The notes under the pieces were generated by a model. That model was not told the DNA's origin. It was given only the letters and a program-made list of their open reading frames with translations, and did not search any database. A DNA stretch of 25,835 bases from an uncultured Clostridia bacterium (lineage in GTDB: Bacteria; Bacillota; Clostridia; TANB77; CAG-508): the NCBI GenBank assembly GCA_948663505.1, contig CAPNAQ010000008.1:1-25835 (forward strand). Reading direction: 5' to 3'. This document shows, one piece after another, positions 6,784 through 13,971 of this stretch (position 1 is its first letter; each line of letters begins with the position of its first letter). A program made the position numbers and the translations under genes.

Positions 6784-8319
6784 TTATTTAACTAATAAAC
6801 TTTCTCCTGTCATTTCATTAGGTTTTCCTATTCCTATTAAATCAAGCATTGTTGGTGCTAAATCTGCTAATTTTCCATTTTCTTTTAATTTGATATCTTT
6901 ATTTTCTGTTATTAATATTATTGGTACAGGATTTGTTGTATGTGCTGTATGAGGTTCTCCTGTTTTATAATCTATCATTTGCTCAGCATTTCCATGGTCT
7001 GCTGTAATAATTAAATTACCATTTTTACTTTCTACTAATTCAACAACTCTTCCTACACATTCATCAACTGTTTCTACAGCTTTTATTGCAGCTTGTAAGC
7101 TTCCTGTATGACCTACCATATCTGTATTGGCATAATTTAATATTATCACATCATATTTATCATTTTGAATTGCTTCACAAACTTTATCAGTTACTTCATA
7201 TGCACTCATTTCTGGTTTCATATCATAAGTTTCTACTTTTGGTGATGGTACCAATATCCTATCTTCTCCTTTATATTGTTTTTCTTCTCCTCCATTGAAG
7301 AAAAATGTTACATGTGCATATTTTTCTGTTTCTGCTATTCTTAATTGTGTTAAATTATTATTAGCAACTACTTCTCCAAATGTATTTTTTATTGCCTCCT
7401 TTTTAAATGCAATCTCAACATTTGGCATTGTTTCATCATAATTTGTAAAGCATACATAATATAGATTCATCTTTTTTGTTTCAAATCCATCAAATTTCGG
7501 ATCTACTAAAGCTCTTGTTATTTCCCTTGCTCTATCTGGTCTAAAGTTAAAAAATATTACAGAGTCATTTTCTTCTATTTTTGCCACAGGATCATTTCCA
7601 TTACATATTACTGTTGGTTCAACAAATTCATCAAATACTTCTTTTTGATATGAATCTTCTATTGCTTTTATTACATCTCCTGCTTTTTCACCTTCCCCAT
7701 TTACTAAAGCATTATAACATTTTTGAACTCTTTCCCATCTTTTGTCTCTATCCATTGCATAAAATCTTCCTGATAATGTTGCTATTTTTCCAATTCCTTT
7801 TTCTTTTATTTTTTCTTGTAATTGTGCTAAATAACTTTCTGCTGATGCTGGAGGTGTATCTCTTCCATCTAAGAAGCAATGTATATAAACATCTTCAAAG
7901 TCTCTTCTTTTTGCCATTTCTAATATTCCATATAGATGTCTTATATGACTATGCACTCCACCATCTGATACTAGCCCTAAAATGTGTAATTTTGAGTTAT
8001 TTTTTTTGCAGTTTTCTATTGCGTTTATAAATTCAGGTATACTAAAAAAGTCTCCATCTTCTATTGATTTTGTTATTCTTGTTAATTCTTGATATACTAT
8101 TCTTCCTGCTCCTATATTTGTATGCCCTACTTCTGAATTTCCCATTTGTCCTTCTGGTAATCCTACTTGTAGTCCACTTGTATATATGTCTGTACTAGGA
8201 TATTTTTTCATTAGTTTATCTATATTAGGTGTTTTTGCAAGTTTTATTGCATTTCCATCTTGATTTTGGTTGTCTCCAAATCCATCTAATATCATTAGCA
8301 TGGTTAGTTTTTTATCCAT
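6784..8319 (-). CDS. gpmI: 2,3-bisphosphoglycerate-independent phosphoglycerate mutase
   Basis: A 511-residue enzyme that interconverts 3- and 2-phosphoglycerate in glycolysis with two manganese ions. Asp12 (MLMILDGFGD) and the phosphoserine nucleophile Ser62 (QMGNSEVGHTNIGAGR) are at canonical positions when translation starts at ATG 8319, which has GGAGG eight bases upstream. An in-frame ATG at 8334 with a weaker GAGG would add five residues. Other family blocks are GRDTPPASAESYL, SGRFYAMDRDKRWERVQ, NFRPDRARE and ITADHGNAEQM (metal ligands). The length is standard. It is third in the pgk-tpiA-gpmI run, 44 bases behind tpiA. Gap and eno are not adjacent. Confidence 0.97.
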   Translation of the reverse strand: MDKKLTMLMILDGFGDNQNQDGNAIKLAKTPNIDKLMKKYPSTDIYTSGLQVGLPEGQMGNSEVGHTNIGAGRIVYQELTRITKSIEDGDFFSIPEFINAIENCKKNNSKLHILGLVSDGGVHSHIRHLYGILEMAKRRDFEDVYIHCFLDGRDTPPASAESYLAQLQEKIKEKGIGKIATLSGRFYAMDRDKRWERVQKCYNALVNGEGEKAGDVIKAIEDSYQKEVFDEFVEPTVICNGNDPVAKIEENDSVIFFNFRPDRAREITRALVDPKFDGFETKKMNLYYVCFTNYDETMPNVEIAFKKEAIKNTFGEVVANNNLTQLRIAETEKYAHVTFFFNGGEEKQYKGEDRILVPSPKVETYDMKPEMSAYEVTDKVCEAIQNDKYDVIILNYANTDMVGHTGSLQAAIKAVETVDECVGRVVELVESKNGNLIITADHGNAEQMIDYKTGEPHTAHTTNPVPIILITENKDIKLKENGKLADLAPTMLDLIGIGKPNEMTGESLLVK

Positions 8320-8363
8320 TCCATTAACCTCCATTTTTCCAACCTCTATTTTACTAACTTATT

Positions 8364-9116
8364 TTATTTATTAAAGTTCACTATTTTTTCGAATTCTTCT
8401 ACTTTTAAGCTTGCTCCTCCAACTAGGCCTCCATCTATATCTGACATCTCAAATAATTCTTTTGCATTTGAGCTTTTTACACTTCCTCCATATTGAATTA
8501 TAACTTTTTCTGCTACATTTTCCCCATATATTTCTGCTATTTTATTTCTTATTGCTTTTATGCTATTATTTGCGTCTTCTGCAGTTGCTGTTTTTCCTGT
8601 TCCTATTGCCCATATTGGCTCATATGCTATTATTGTTTTTTCAACTTGTTCATTTGATAATCCTTCTAAGGCTAATTCAACTTGTTCTGTAATTATTTTT
8701 TCTGTTTTGTTTGCTTCTTTTTCTTCTAATGTTTCTCCTACACATACTATTGGTTTTAGTTCATTTTCAAATGCTGTTTTTATTTTTTTATTTACTGTTT
8801 CATCTGTTTCATTAAAGTATTGTCTTCTTTCTGAGTGTCCTATTATTACATATTCAACTCCTATTGACTTTAACATTTTTGCAGATACTTCCCCAGTATA
8901 TGCTCCTTTTTCTTCATAATGCATATTTTGTGCACCTATTTTTATGTTTGTTCCCTGTACATTTAATAAGGCATAAAATAGATCTGTGTATGGCACACAT
9001 AATATTACCTCATTTTCTGTATCTTTTACTAATGGTGAAAATTTTTCAATAAATTCTATTGTTTCATTTGGAAGCATATTCATTTTCCAATTTCCAGCAA
9101 TTACTTTTCTTCTCAT
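8364..9116 (-). CDS. tpiA: Triosephosphate isomerase
   Basis: A 250-residue TIM-barrel enzyme converting dihydroxyacetone phosphate to glyceraldehyde 3-phosphate. Asn9 and Lys11 (AGNWKMN), His94 (IIGHSERR) and the catalytic base Glu166 (AYEPIWAIGTG, with the phosphate-gripping loop behind it) are all present. The phosphate-binding YGGSVKSSNA and GGLVGGASL blocks are intact. AGGAG lies seven bases upstream of ATG 9116. It lies between pgk and gpmI on the same strand, with 113 bases to pgk containing a hairpin that may tune downstream expression. No anomaly in the coding sequence. Confidence 0.97.
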   Translation of the reverse strand: MRRKVIAGNWKMNMLPNETIEFIEKFSPLVKDTENEVILCVPYTDLFYALLNVQGTNIKIGAQNMHYEEKGAYTGEVSAKMLKSIGVEYVIIGHSERRQYFNETDETVNKKIKTAFENELKPIVCVGETLEEKEANKTEKIITEQVELALEGLSNEQVEKTIIAYEPIWAIGTGKTATAEDANNSIKAIRNKIAEIYGENVAEKVIIQYGGSVKSSNAKELFEMSDIDGGLVGGASLKVEEFEKIVNFNK

Positions 9117-9193
9117 AAGATTCTCCTTTCATATCAGAATACTATACTCATCCTCATCTAAAAAAATTTTTCAATTTTTTGTCTGCAATAATA

Positions 9194-9220
9194 TGCCAAA
9201 AAGGGACGCCCCTTTTGTCA
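9194..9220 (-). other. Hairpin between pgk and tpiA
   Basis: TGCCAAAAAGGG (9194-9205) pairs with CCCTTTTGTCA (9210-9220) around a short loop, with one bulge and one mismatch. On the minus strand it reads TGACAAAAGGG, loop, CCCTTTTTGGCA, like a weak attenuator or processing site inside the operon. Its GC-rich core stands out in this AT-rich sequence, so a short dispersed repeat is an alternative. Confidence 0.45.
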
Positions 9221-9229
9221 CGTTCTATA

Positions 9230-10414
9230 TTATTTATCTTGTAAACACTCTATTCCAGGTAACTTCTTTCCTTCTAAAAATTCCAATGATGCTCCTCCAC
9301 CTGTAGATATGTGTGTCATTTTATTTGATAACCCTGCTTTTTCTACAGCTGCTCCAGAGTCTCCTCCTCCTATTATTGTTGTTGCATCTAATTCAGCTAA
9401 TTCTTTTGCAATAGCATTTGTTCCTACTGCAAATTGATCAAATTCAAATAATCCAACTGGTCCATTCCATATTACTGTTTTTGCACTTTTTAATTCTTTC
9501 TTAAACATTTCTATTGTTTTTTCTCCAATGTCAAATCCTTCCCAATCATCAGGAATTTCTGTCCATGCAACTGTCTTGCTTTCTGTATCTGGTTTAAATT
9601 CTTTTCCAACTTTTGTATCTACTGGTAATAATAGTTTTACTCCTTTTTGTTTTGCTTTTTCCATTGCTTCTAGTGCAAGATTAATTTTATCTACTTCACA
9701 TAATGAATTTCCTACATTATATCCTTGTGCTTTAAAAAATGTGTATGCCATTCCTCCACCTATCATTAATGTATCAACTTTGTCTAATAAACTATCTATT
9801 ACTCCTATTTTATCTGATACTTTTGCTCCTCCAAGTATTGCCATAAATGGTCTTTCTGGATTATTTATGGCATTCCCTAATACTTTTAATTCTTTTTCTA
9901 TTAAAAATCCTGATACTGCTGGTATATATTCTGCAATTCCCGCTGTTGAAGCATGTGCTCTATGTGCTGCTCCAAATGCATCATTTACAAAAATTTCTGC
10001 CATATCTGCTAGTTCTTTTGCAAATTTAGGATCATTGTCTGTTTCTTCTCTATGGAATCTTACATTTTCAAGTAATACTATTTCTCCTTCTTTTAAATTT
10101 TCTACTTTATTTTTGGCATCTTCTCCTATTACATCATTTGCCATTACTACTTCTTTTCCCAATAATTTTGATAATTCTTTTGCTACTGGTTTTAATGAAT
10201 ATTCTGATTTTACTTCTCCTTTTGGTCTTCCTAAGTGTGATGCTAATATTATTTTACAGTTTTGTTCTAATAAATATTTTATCGTTGGTAATGCTGCAAC
10301 TATTCTTGTGTTGTCTGTTATGTTTTTGTTTTCATCCATTGGTACATTAAAGTCACATCTTACAAATACTTTCTTTCCTTTTAAATCAATGTCTTTTACA
10401 TTTTTTTTATTCAT
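9230..10414 (-). CDS. pgk: Phosphoglycerate kinase
   Basis: A 394-residue, two-domain glycolytic kinase making ATP from 1,3-bisphosphoglycerate. The N-domain signature KKVFVRCDFNVPMDENKNI, substrate-binding LASHLGRPKGE and VLLENVRFHREE are present. So are the hinge and nucleotide-domain blocks AILGGAKVSDKIGVID, GGGMAYTFFKAQG, TVIWNGPVGLFE and GGGDSGAAVEK. The start at 10414 has AAAGGATG upstream, weaker than elsewhere in the window but consistent with the family N-terminus. It is first in the run pgk-tpiA-gpmI. The glgP terminator at 10510-10538 ends upstream transcription, so a pgk promoter should lie in the 95 bases between; I could not assign one. Confidence 0.97.
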   Translation of the reverse strand: MNKKNVKDIDLKGKKVFVRCDFNVPMDENKNITDNTRIVAALPTIKYLLEQNCKIILASHLGRPKGEVKSEYSLKPVAKELSKLLGKEVVMANDVIGEDAKNKVENLKEGEIVLLENVRFHREETDNDPKFAKELADMAEIFVNDAFGAAHRAHASTAGIAEYIPAVSGFLIEKELKVLGNAINNPERPFMAILGGAKVSDKIGVIDSLLDKVDTLMIGGGMAYTFFKAQGYNVGNSLCEVDKINLALEAMEKAKQKGVKLLLPVDTKVGKEFKPDTESKTVAWTEIPDDWEGFDIGEKTIEMFKKELKSAKTVIWNGPVGLFEFDQFAVGTNAIAKELAELDATTIIGGGDSGAAVEKAGLSNKMTHISTGGGASLEFLEGKKLPGIECLQDK

Positions 10415-10509
10415 CTTTAATCATCCTTTCTTGGGAATTGACTCTTCTATTTTTCCCCTTTTATTTTATTAGCTTTTCCAATTTTTTTTAGATAATTCCA
10501 TTCTATACC

Positions 10510-10538
10510 AAAAAAGAATACTTTTCAAGTATTCTTTT
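10510..10538 (-). terminator. Intrinsic terminator behind glgP
   Basis: On the minus strand a perfect 12-bp stem AAAAGAATACTT / AAGTATTCTTTT (10512-10523 with 10527-10538, three-base loop) runs into TTTTTT. It lies 110 bases after the glgP stop and 96 bases before the pgk start, separating the two transcription units. Confidence 0.75.
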
Positions 10539-10647
10539 AAATTTTTGTTATATGTTAATTTTTTGCCTATATAAATTTTACACTAATATTATATATCTTA
10601 TTTTTTCCTATAAAATCATAATGATAACAATTCTTTATAATAACTAT

Positions 10648-13215
10648 TTATTTTGTAATCCATTTTATTAAATTCAAATTTTCTGAATCCAAAAGCATTT
10701 CATGTTTAGGCATAACCCTAAAAGTATATCCATAATTTCCACCTGTTTTTAGTTCAATTTTTGCAGAAAATTCATATAATTTATTTTCTTCATCTTTATT
10801 TGATAATTTCATAGGTACAATACTTACATTTTCAACAACGCCATTGTCTAATATTTTACCATTATAACATTGAACCATAAGATTATTAATATCAACATTT
10901 GGACTTTGAACTTCACATTTTACTTCTATATTATTTCCTGCATCAATTGTTATATTGTCAAGATTATTTTTTTGTTCTATTTTAATATCCTTCCAATTAA
11001 TAAATAAATTCTTTTTCCATAAATTATATTCTGCAACATTATCAATATTTTCATAATATTTTTTTGTTAAATTACATAATGGCATATATAAGTTATTTGT
11101 ATAATCAACAAGCATTCTAGCTGTACTATATTTTCCACCTGTTGATATAATTGAATTCTTCATTGTTTGCATCCATTTTTCTGATATTCCTTCTTGATTT
11201 TTTTCATAATAAGTTGGAATTATCTTTGATTCTAATGTATGATACATACTTTGACTATCTGCTATATCTTGTTCTTCATAAGAATTATATTCAGCATTTG
11301 TTCCAATTGTCCAACCATTTTCTTGATTATATCCTTCAGCCCACCATCCATCTAAAACACTAAAGTTTATAACTCCATTTACAGATGCTTTTTGTCCACT
11401 TGTTCCTGATGCTTCCATAGGTCTTCTAGGATTATTTAACCAAACATCTACACCACTTACTAAGTATTTTGACATTGCTATATTATAATTTTCTAATAAG
11501 AAGATTTTTCCTTTAAATTGTGGCATCATTGATATTTCATGTATTCTTTTTATTAAATCTTGTCCTTCTTTGTCTGCTGGATGTGCTTTTCCTGCAAATA
11601 TTAATTGAACAGGCTTGTCCTGATTGTTTAATATTTGCGTTATTCTTTCTAGATCTCTGAATATTAATGTAGCTCTTTTATATGTTGCAAATCTTCTTGC
11701 AAATCCTATTGTTAATACATTAGGGTTTAATTTTGATGTTATGTCATTTATTTCATCATATGAATAACCTGATCTTCTCAATCTTTCTGTTGTACTTTCT
11801 TTTACTAAGTTTAATAATCTTATTTTTCTATCTTGATGAACTTTCCATAGTTCTTCATTTGGTATGTTATCTATTCTTTCCCATACTGAATCTTTATGGA
11901 TATTATCTTGCCAATATGGTATTAAATATTTGTTATATAATTCTTTTAATTTTGGTGCAAGCCATGAACATGTATGTATTCCATTTGTAACATGTGTTAT
12001 TGGTGATTCATTTGCTGCAATTTCAGGCCAAACATCACCAAATAATTCTCTTGATACAGCTCCATGTAATTTACTTACTCCATTTTTCTTGCCTGCTACT
12101 TTTAATGCTAATATTCCCATGTTAAAACCTGATTCTAAATCATTACAAGGTTTCATTCCTAGTTTTAAGAATTCTTCTCTTGTAATTCCTAATCTAGGCC
12201 AAAAATCTTTAAAATATTTTTCTACTAAGTCTATTGGAAATATATCATTTCCTGCTGGTACTGGTGTATGTGTTGTAAATACTGTTTTTGAGCTTGCTAT
12301 ATCTTTTGCAACTTCAAAAGATACTTCTTTTTCTTTTATTATATTTTTCATAAGTTCTAAGATTAAAAATGCTGAATGTCCTTCATTCATATGGTATACA
12401 GTTGGATTATATCCTAATGCTCTTGTTAATAAATTTGTACCACCCATTCCAAGAACAATCTCTTGTCTTATTCTCATTTCTTGGTCTCCACCATATAGTC
12501 TTAATGTTACATCTCTATCTTCAGGATTATTGTTTTCTATATCTGAGTCTAATAAATATAGTCTTACTCTACCTACATTTATTTGCCATACTTTCAGATA
12601 TATTCTTCTTTTAGGAAATTTTACATTTATTATCAAATCTTCTCCATTTAAGTCTTTTACTGGATTTATTGGTAAATCACTTAATTCTATATTATGATAT
12701 TCTGTTTCTTGGTCTCCATATCCATTTATTTTTTGGTGAAAATATCCATTTTTATATAATAGTCCAACAGCTACCAATGGTATTCCTAAATCACTTGCCG
12801 ATTTTAAATGATCTCCTGATAATATTCCTAATCCTCCTGAATATATTGGTATTGTTTGATCTAGTCCATATTCTGCTGAAAAATATGCTATTAAGTCATT
12901 TTTATTTTCAGAATAATTATTTGAAAACCATGTATTTTTACTATTCATGTAATCTTCAAATTCTTTTGCTATTTTATCATATTCTTTTAATAATTCTACA
13001 TTTTTTGTTGCTTCTTCTAACTTTTCTTGAGATACTTGTTTTAAAAATTTTATTGGATTTTTTCCACATGTTTCCCATAAGTCTTTATCTATTTTTTTAA
13101 ATATTTTTAAAAATTCTGTATTCCATGACCACCATAAATTGTTCGATATTTCTGATAGTTTCTCTATCCTTTTTGGTAATTGTGGATTTACTGTTATCCT
13201 ATTGAATACATACAT
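10648..13215 (-). CDS. glgP: Alpha-glucan phosphorylase (GT35, DUF3417-type)
   Basis: An 855-residue cytoplasmic enzyme that releases glucose 1-phosphate from glycogen or maltodextrin using pyridoxal phosphate. The N-terminal DUF3417 region (about 1-115, NNLWWSWNTEFLKIF) marks the short 'alpha-glucan family phosphorylase' group. Catalytic-domain blocks are YSGGLGILSGDHLKSASDLG (125-144), VYHMNEGHSAFL, TTHTPVPAGND, GFARRFATYKRA (504-515) and EASGTSGQKASVNG with the cofactor lysine at Lys609. The last 80 residues form a beta-rich tail. AGGAGG lies nine bases upstream of ATG 13215. It has its own promoter (13280-13308) and terminator. It feeds glucose 1-phosphate toward the glycolytic genes downstream. 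Confidence 0.93.
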   Translation of the reverse strand: MYVFNRITVNPQLPKRIEKLSEISNNLWWSWNTEFLKIFKKIDKDLWETCGKNPIKFLKQVSQEKLEEATKNVELLKEYDKIAKEFEDYMNSKNTWFSNNYSENKNDLIAYFSAEYGLDQTIPIYSGGLGILSGDHLKSASDLGIPLVAVGLLYKNGYFHQKINGYGDQETEYHNIELSDLPINPVKDLNGEDLIINVKFPKRRIYLKVWQINVGRVRLYLLDSDIENNNPEDRDVTLRLYGGDQEMRIRQEIVLGMGGTNLLTRALGYNPTVYHMNEGHSAFLILELMKNIIKEKEVSFEVAKDIASSKTVFTTHTPVPAGNDIFPIDLVEKYFKDFWPRLGITREEFLKLGMKPCNDLESGFNMGILALKVAGKKNGVSKLHGAVSRELFGDVWPEIAANESPITHVTNGIHTCSWLAPKLKELYNKYLIPYWQDNIHKDSVWERIDNIPNEELWKVHQDRKIRLLNLVKESTTERLRRSGYSYDEINDITSKLNPNVLTIGFARRFATYKRATLIFRDLERITQILNNQDKPVQLIFAGKAHPADKEGQDLIKRIHEISMMPQFKGKIFLLENYNIAMSKYLVSGVDVWLNNPRRPMEASGTSGQKASVNGVINFSVLDGWWAEGYNQENGWTIGTNAEYNSYEEQDIADSQSMYHTLESKIIPTYYEKNQEGISEKWMQTMKNSIISTGGKYSTARMLVDYTNNLYMPLCNLTKKYYENIDNVAEYNLWKKNLFINWKDIKIEQKNNLDNITIDAGNNIEVKCEVQSPNVDINNLMVQCYNGKILDNGVVENVSIVPMKLSNKDEENKLYEFSAKIELKTGGNYGYTFRVMPKHEMLLDSENLNLIKWITK

Positions 13216-13279
13216 TTTTTCTTCCTCCTTGGTTTTTATACTAAATTTCTTAGTTTTATACTTTTGTTTTCTATGTTAT

Positions 13280-13308
13280 ATTATCTATTAATTTTTCTTT
13301 TTTGTCAA
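13280..13308 (-). promoter_or_regulatory. glgP promoter
   Basis: On the minus strand TTGACA (13308-13303), a 17-base spacer and GATAAT (13285-13280) give a strong sigma-A promoter 65 bases upstream of the glgP start codon. Confidence 0.75.
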
Positions 13309-13412
13309 CGCATTTTTTATTTTTTAAGTTTTATATATATTTCTTTTATGCGTAAAATATTATATAATAATCACATACCTAATAGGTATTTTTAAAGATC
13401 CTCTAACAAGAG

Positions 13413-13442
13413 TACTTGAAAATTTAATTAAAAATTCAAGTA
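13413..13442 (+). promoter_or_regulatory. Leader hairpin next to the ribosome binding site of the small membrane gene
   Basis: TACTTGAA (13413-13420) pairs with TTCAAGTA (13435-13442). The base of the stem touches the AGGAGG (13443-13448) of the small ORF, so folding could limit ribosome access. A TATAAT at 13363-13368 is a possible -10 box, but no good -35 box accompanies it. Confidence 0.4.
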
Positions 13443-13457
13443 AGGAGGAAGCACAAT

Positions 13458-13658
13458 ATGAAAATGATAACAGCAATAAAATACTTTTTAGTAACACTAA
13501 TTGGATTTTTGATATTCTTCGTAATTTTTACTTTCATGTATAATTTTTTCGAAGAAAAACACTCTACCCAATTTGAACTGTGTGAAAAAGAAGCTCGGAG
13601 TATTTATTTGGAGACTTTCCAAATAGATACATCCCATTTAACTATAATGGCAGAGTAA
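13458..13658 (+). CDS. Small single-pass membrane protein, unknown function
   Basis: A 66-residue protein with AGGAGG ten bases before ATG 13458. Residues about 7-31 are a strong transmembrane helix (IKYFLVTLIGFLIFFVIFTF). A short, charged tail with one cysteine follows (FELCEKEARSIY). The positive N-terminus (MKMITAIKY) predicts the N-end inside and the tail outside. It is the only plus-strand gene between 3.5 and 24.3 kb. A leader hairpin precedes it and a perfect 15-bp hairpin follows 20 bases after its stop, so it is a compact single-gene unit. No family is recognised. A small membrane toxin or a membrane regulator are possibilities, but nothing in the sequence decides. Confidence 0.65.
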   Translation: MKMITAIKYFLVTLIGFLIFFVIFTFMYNFFEEKHSTQFELCEKEARSIYLETFQIDTSHLTIMAE

Positions 13659-13678
13659 CTGTTACATACTCATGTTCA

Positions 13679-13713
13679 AAGGGCTTATTTCACTACACGT
13701 GAAATAAGCCCTT
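13679..13713 (+). terminator. Strong 15-bp hairpin behind the small membrane gene
   Basis: AAGGGCTTATTTCAC (13679-13693) and its perfect complement (13699-13713) enclose the loop TACAC. A TTTTT follows only nine bases later, so termination is likely but the spacing is loose. The GC-rich foot stands out from the surroundings. Confidence 0.65.
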
Positions 13714-13765
13714 GGGAAGGATTTTTATCTGGGTGTATAACATTGTTATCTGTTATTTTATATAT

Positions 13766-13811
13766 ATTTATAATTTGCATTTTTATTTTATTTAAAATGC
13801 AAATTATAAAT
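13766..13811. repeat. 18-bp perfect inverted repeat in a non-coding gap
   Basis: An 18-base arm at 13766-13783 (core TTTGCATTTT) pairs perfectly with 13794-13811 across a 10-base loop. No U run follows on either strand. It lies in the 313-base gap between the small membrane gene and the HExxH gene. No coding potential was seen there. It could be a short transposable-element relic or a structured RNA. Confidence 0.5.
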
Positions 13812-13859
13812 TATAGAAAAGGAAAATGACTTACATTTTCTTCTAAATAACAAAGTCTA

Positions 13860-13901
13860 GAAAAAAGATAGATAATTTTAAATAATTATCTACCTTTTTT
13901 C
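13860..13901. terminator. Bidirectional terminator downstream of the HExxH gene
   Basis: GAAAAAAG-A-TAGATAATT (13860-13877) pairs with AATTATCTA-C-CTTTTTTC (13884-13901), one mismatch, six-base loop. A and T runs flank it, so it can end transcription both from the minus-strand gene stopping at 13972 and from the plus-strand small gene. Confidence 0.7.
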
Positions 13902-13971
13902 TTCCTTCAAATTTATCTACAATATTTTAACAAAAAACCAGTGTAAACTTATTTATTTTTTAGCTTTCTAA

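Noticed and set aside
9528..10472. A 314-codon open frame on the plus strand opposite pgk, and a 277-codon one opposite glgP (11864-12697)
   Set aside because: Both are antisense shadows of highly conserved enzymes. They are rich in Ser, Phe and Leu as expected from the complement of AT-rich coding DNA, and have no convincing ribosome binding site or promoter.
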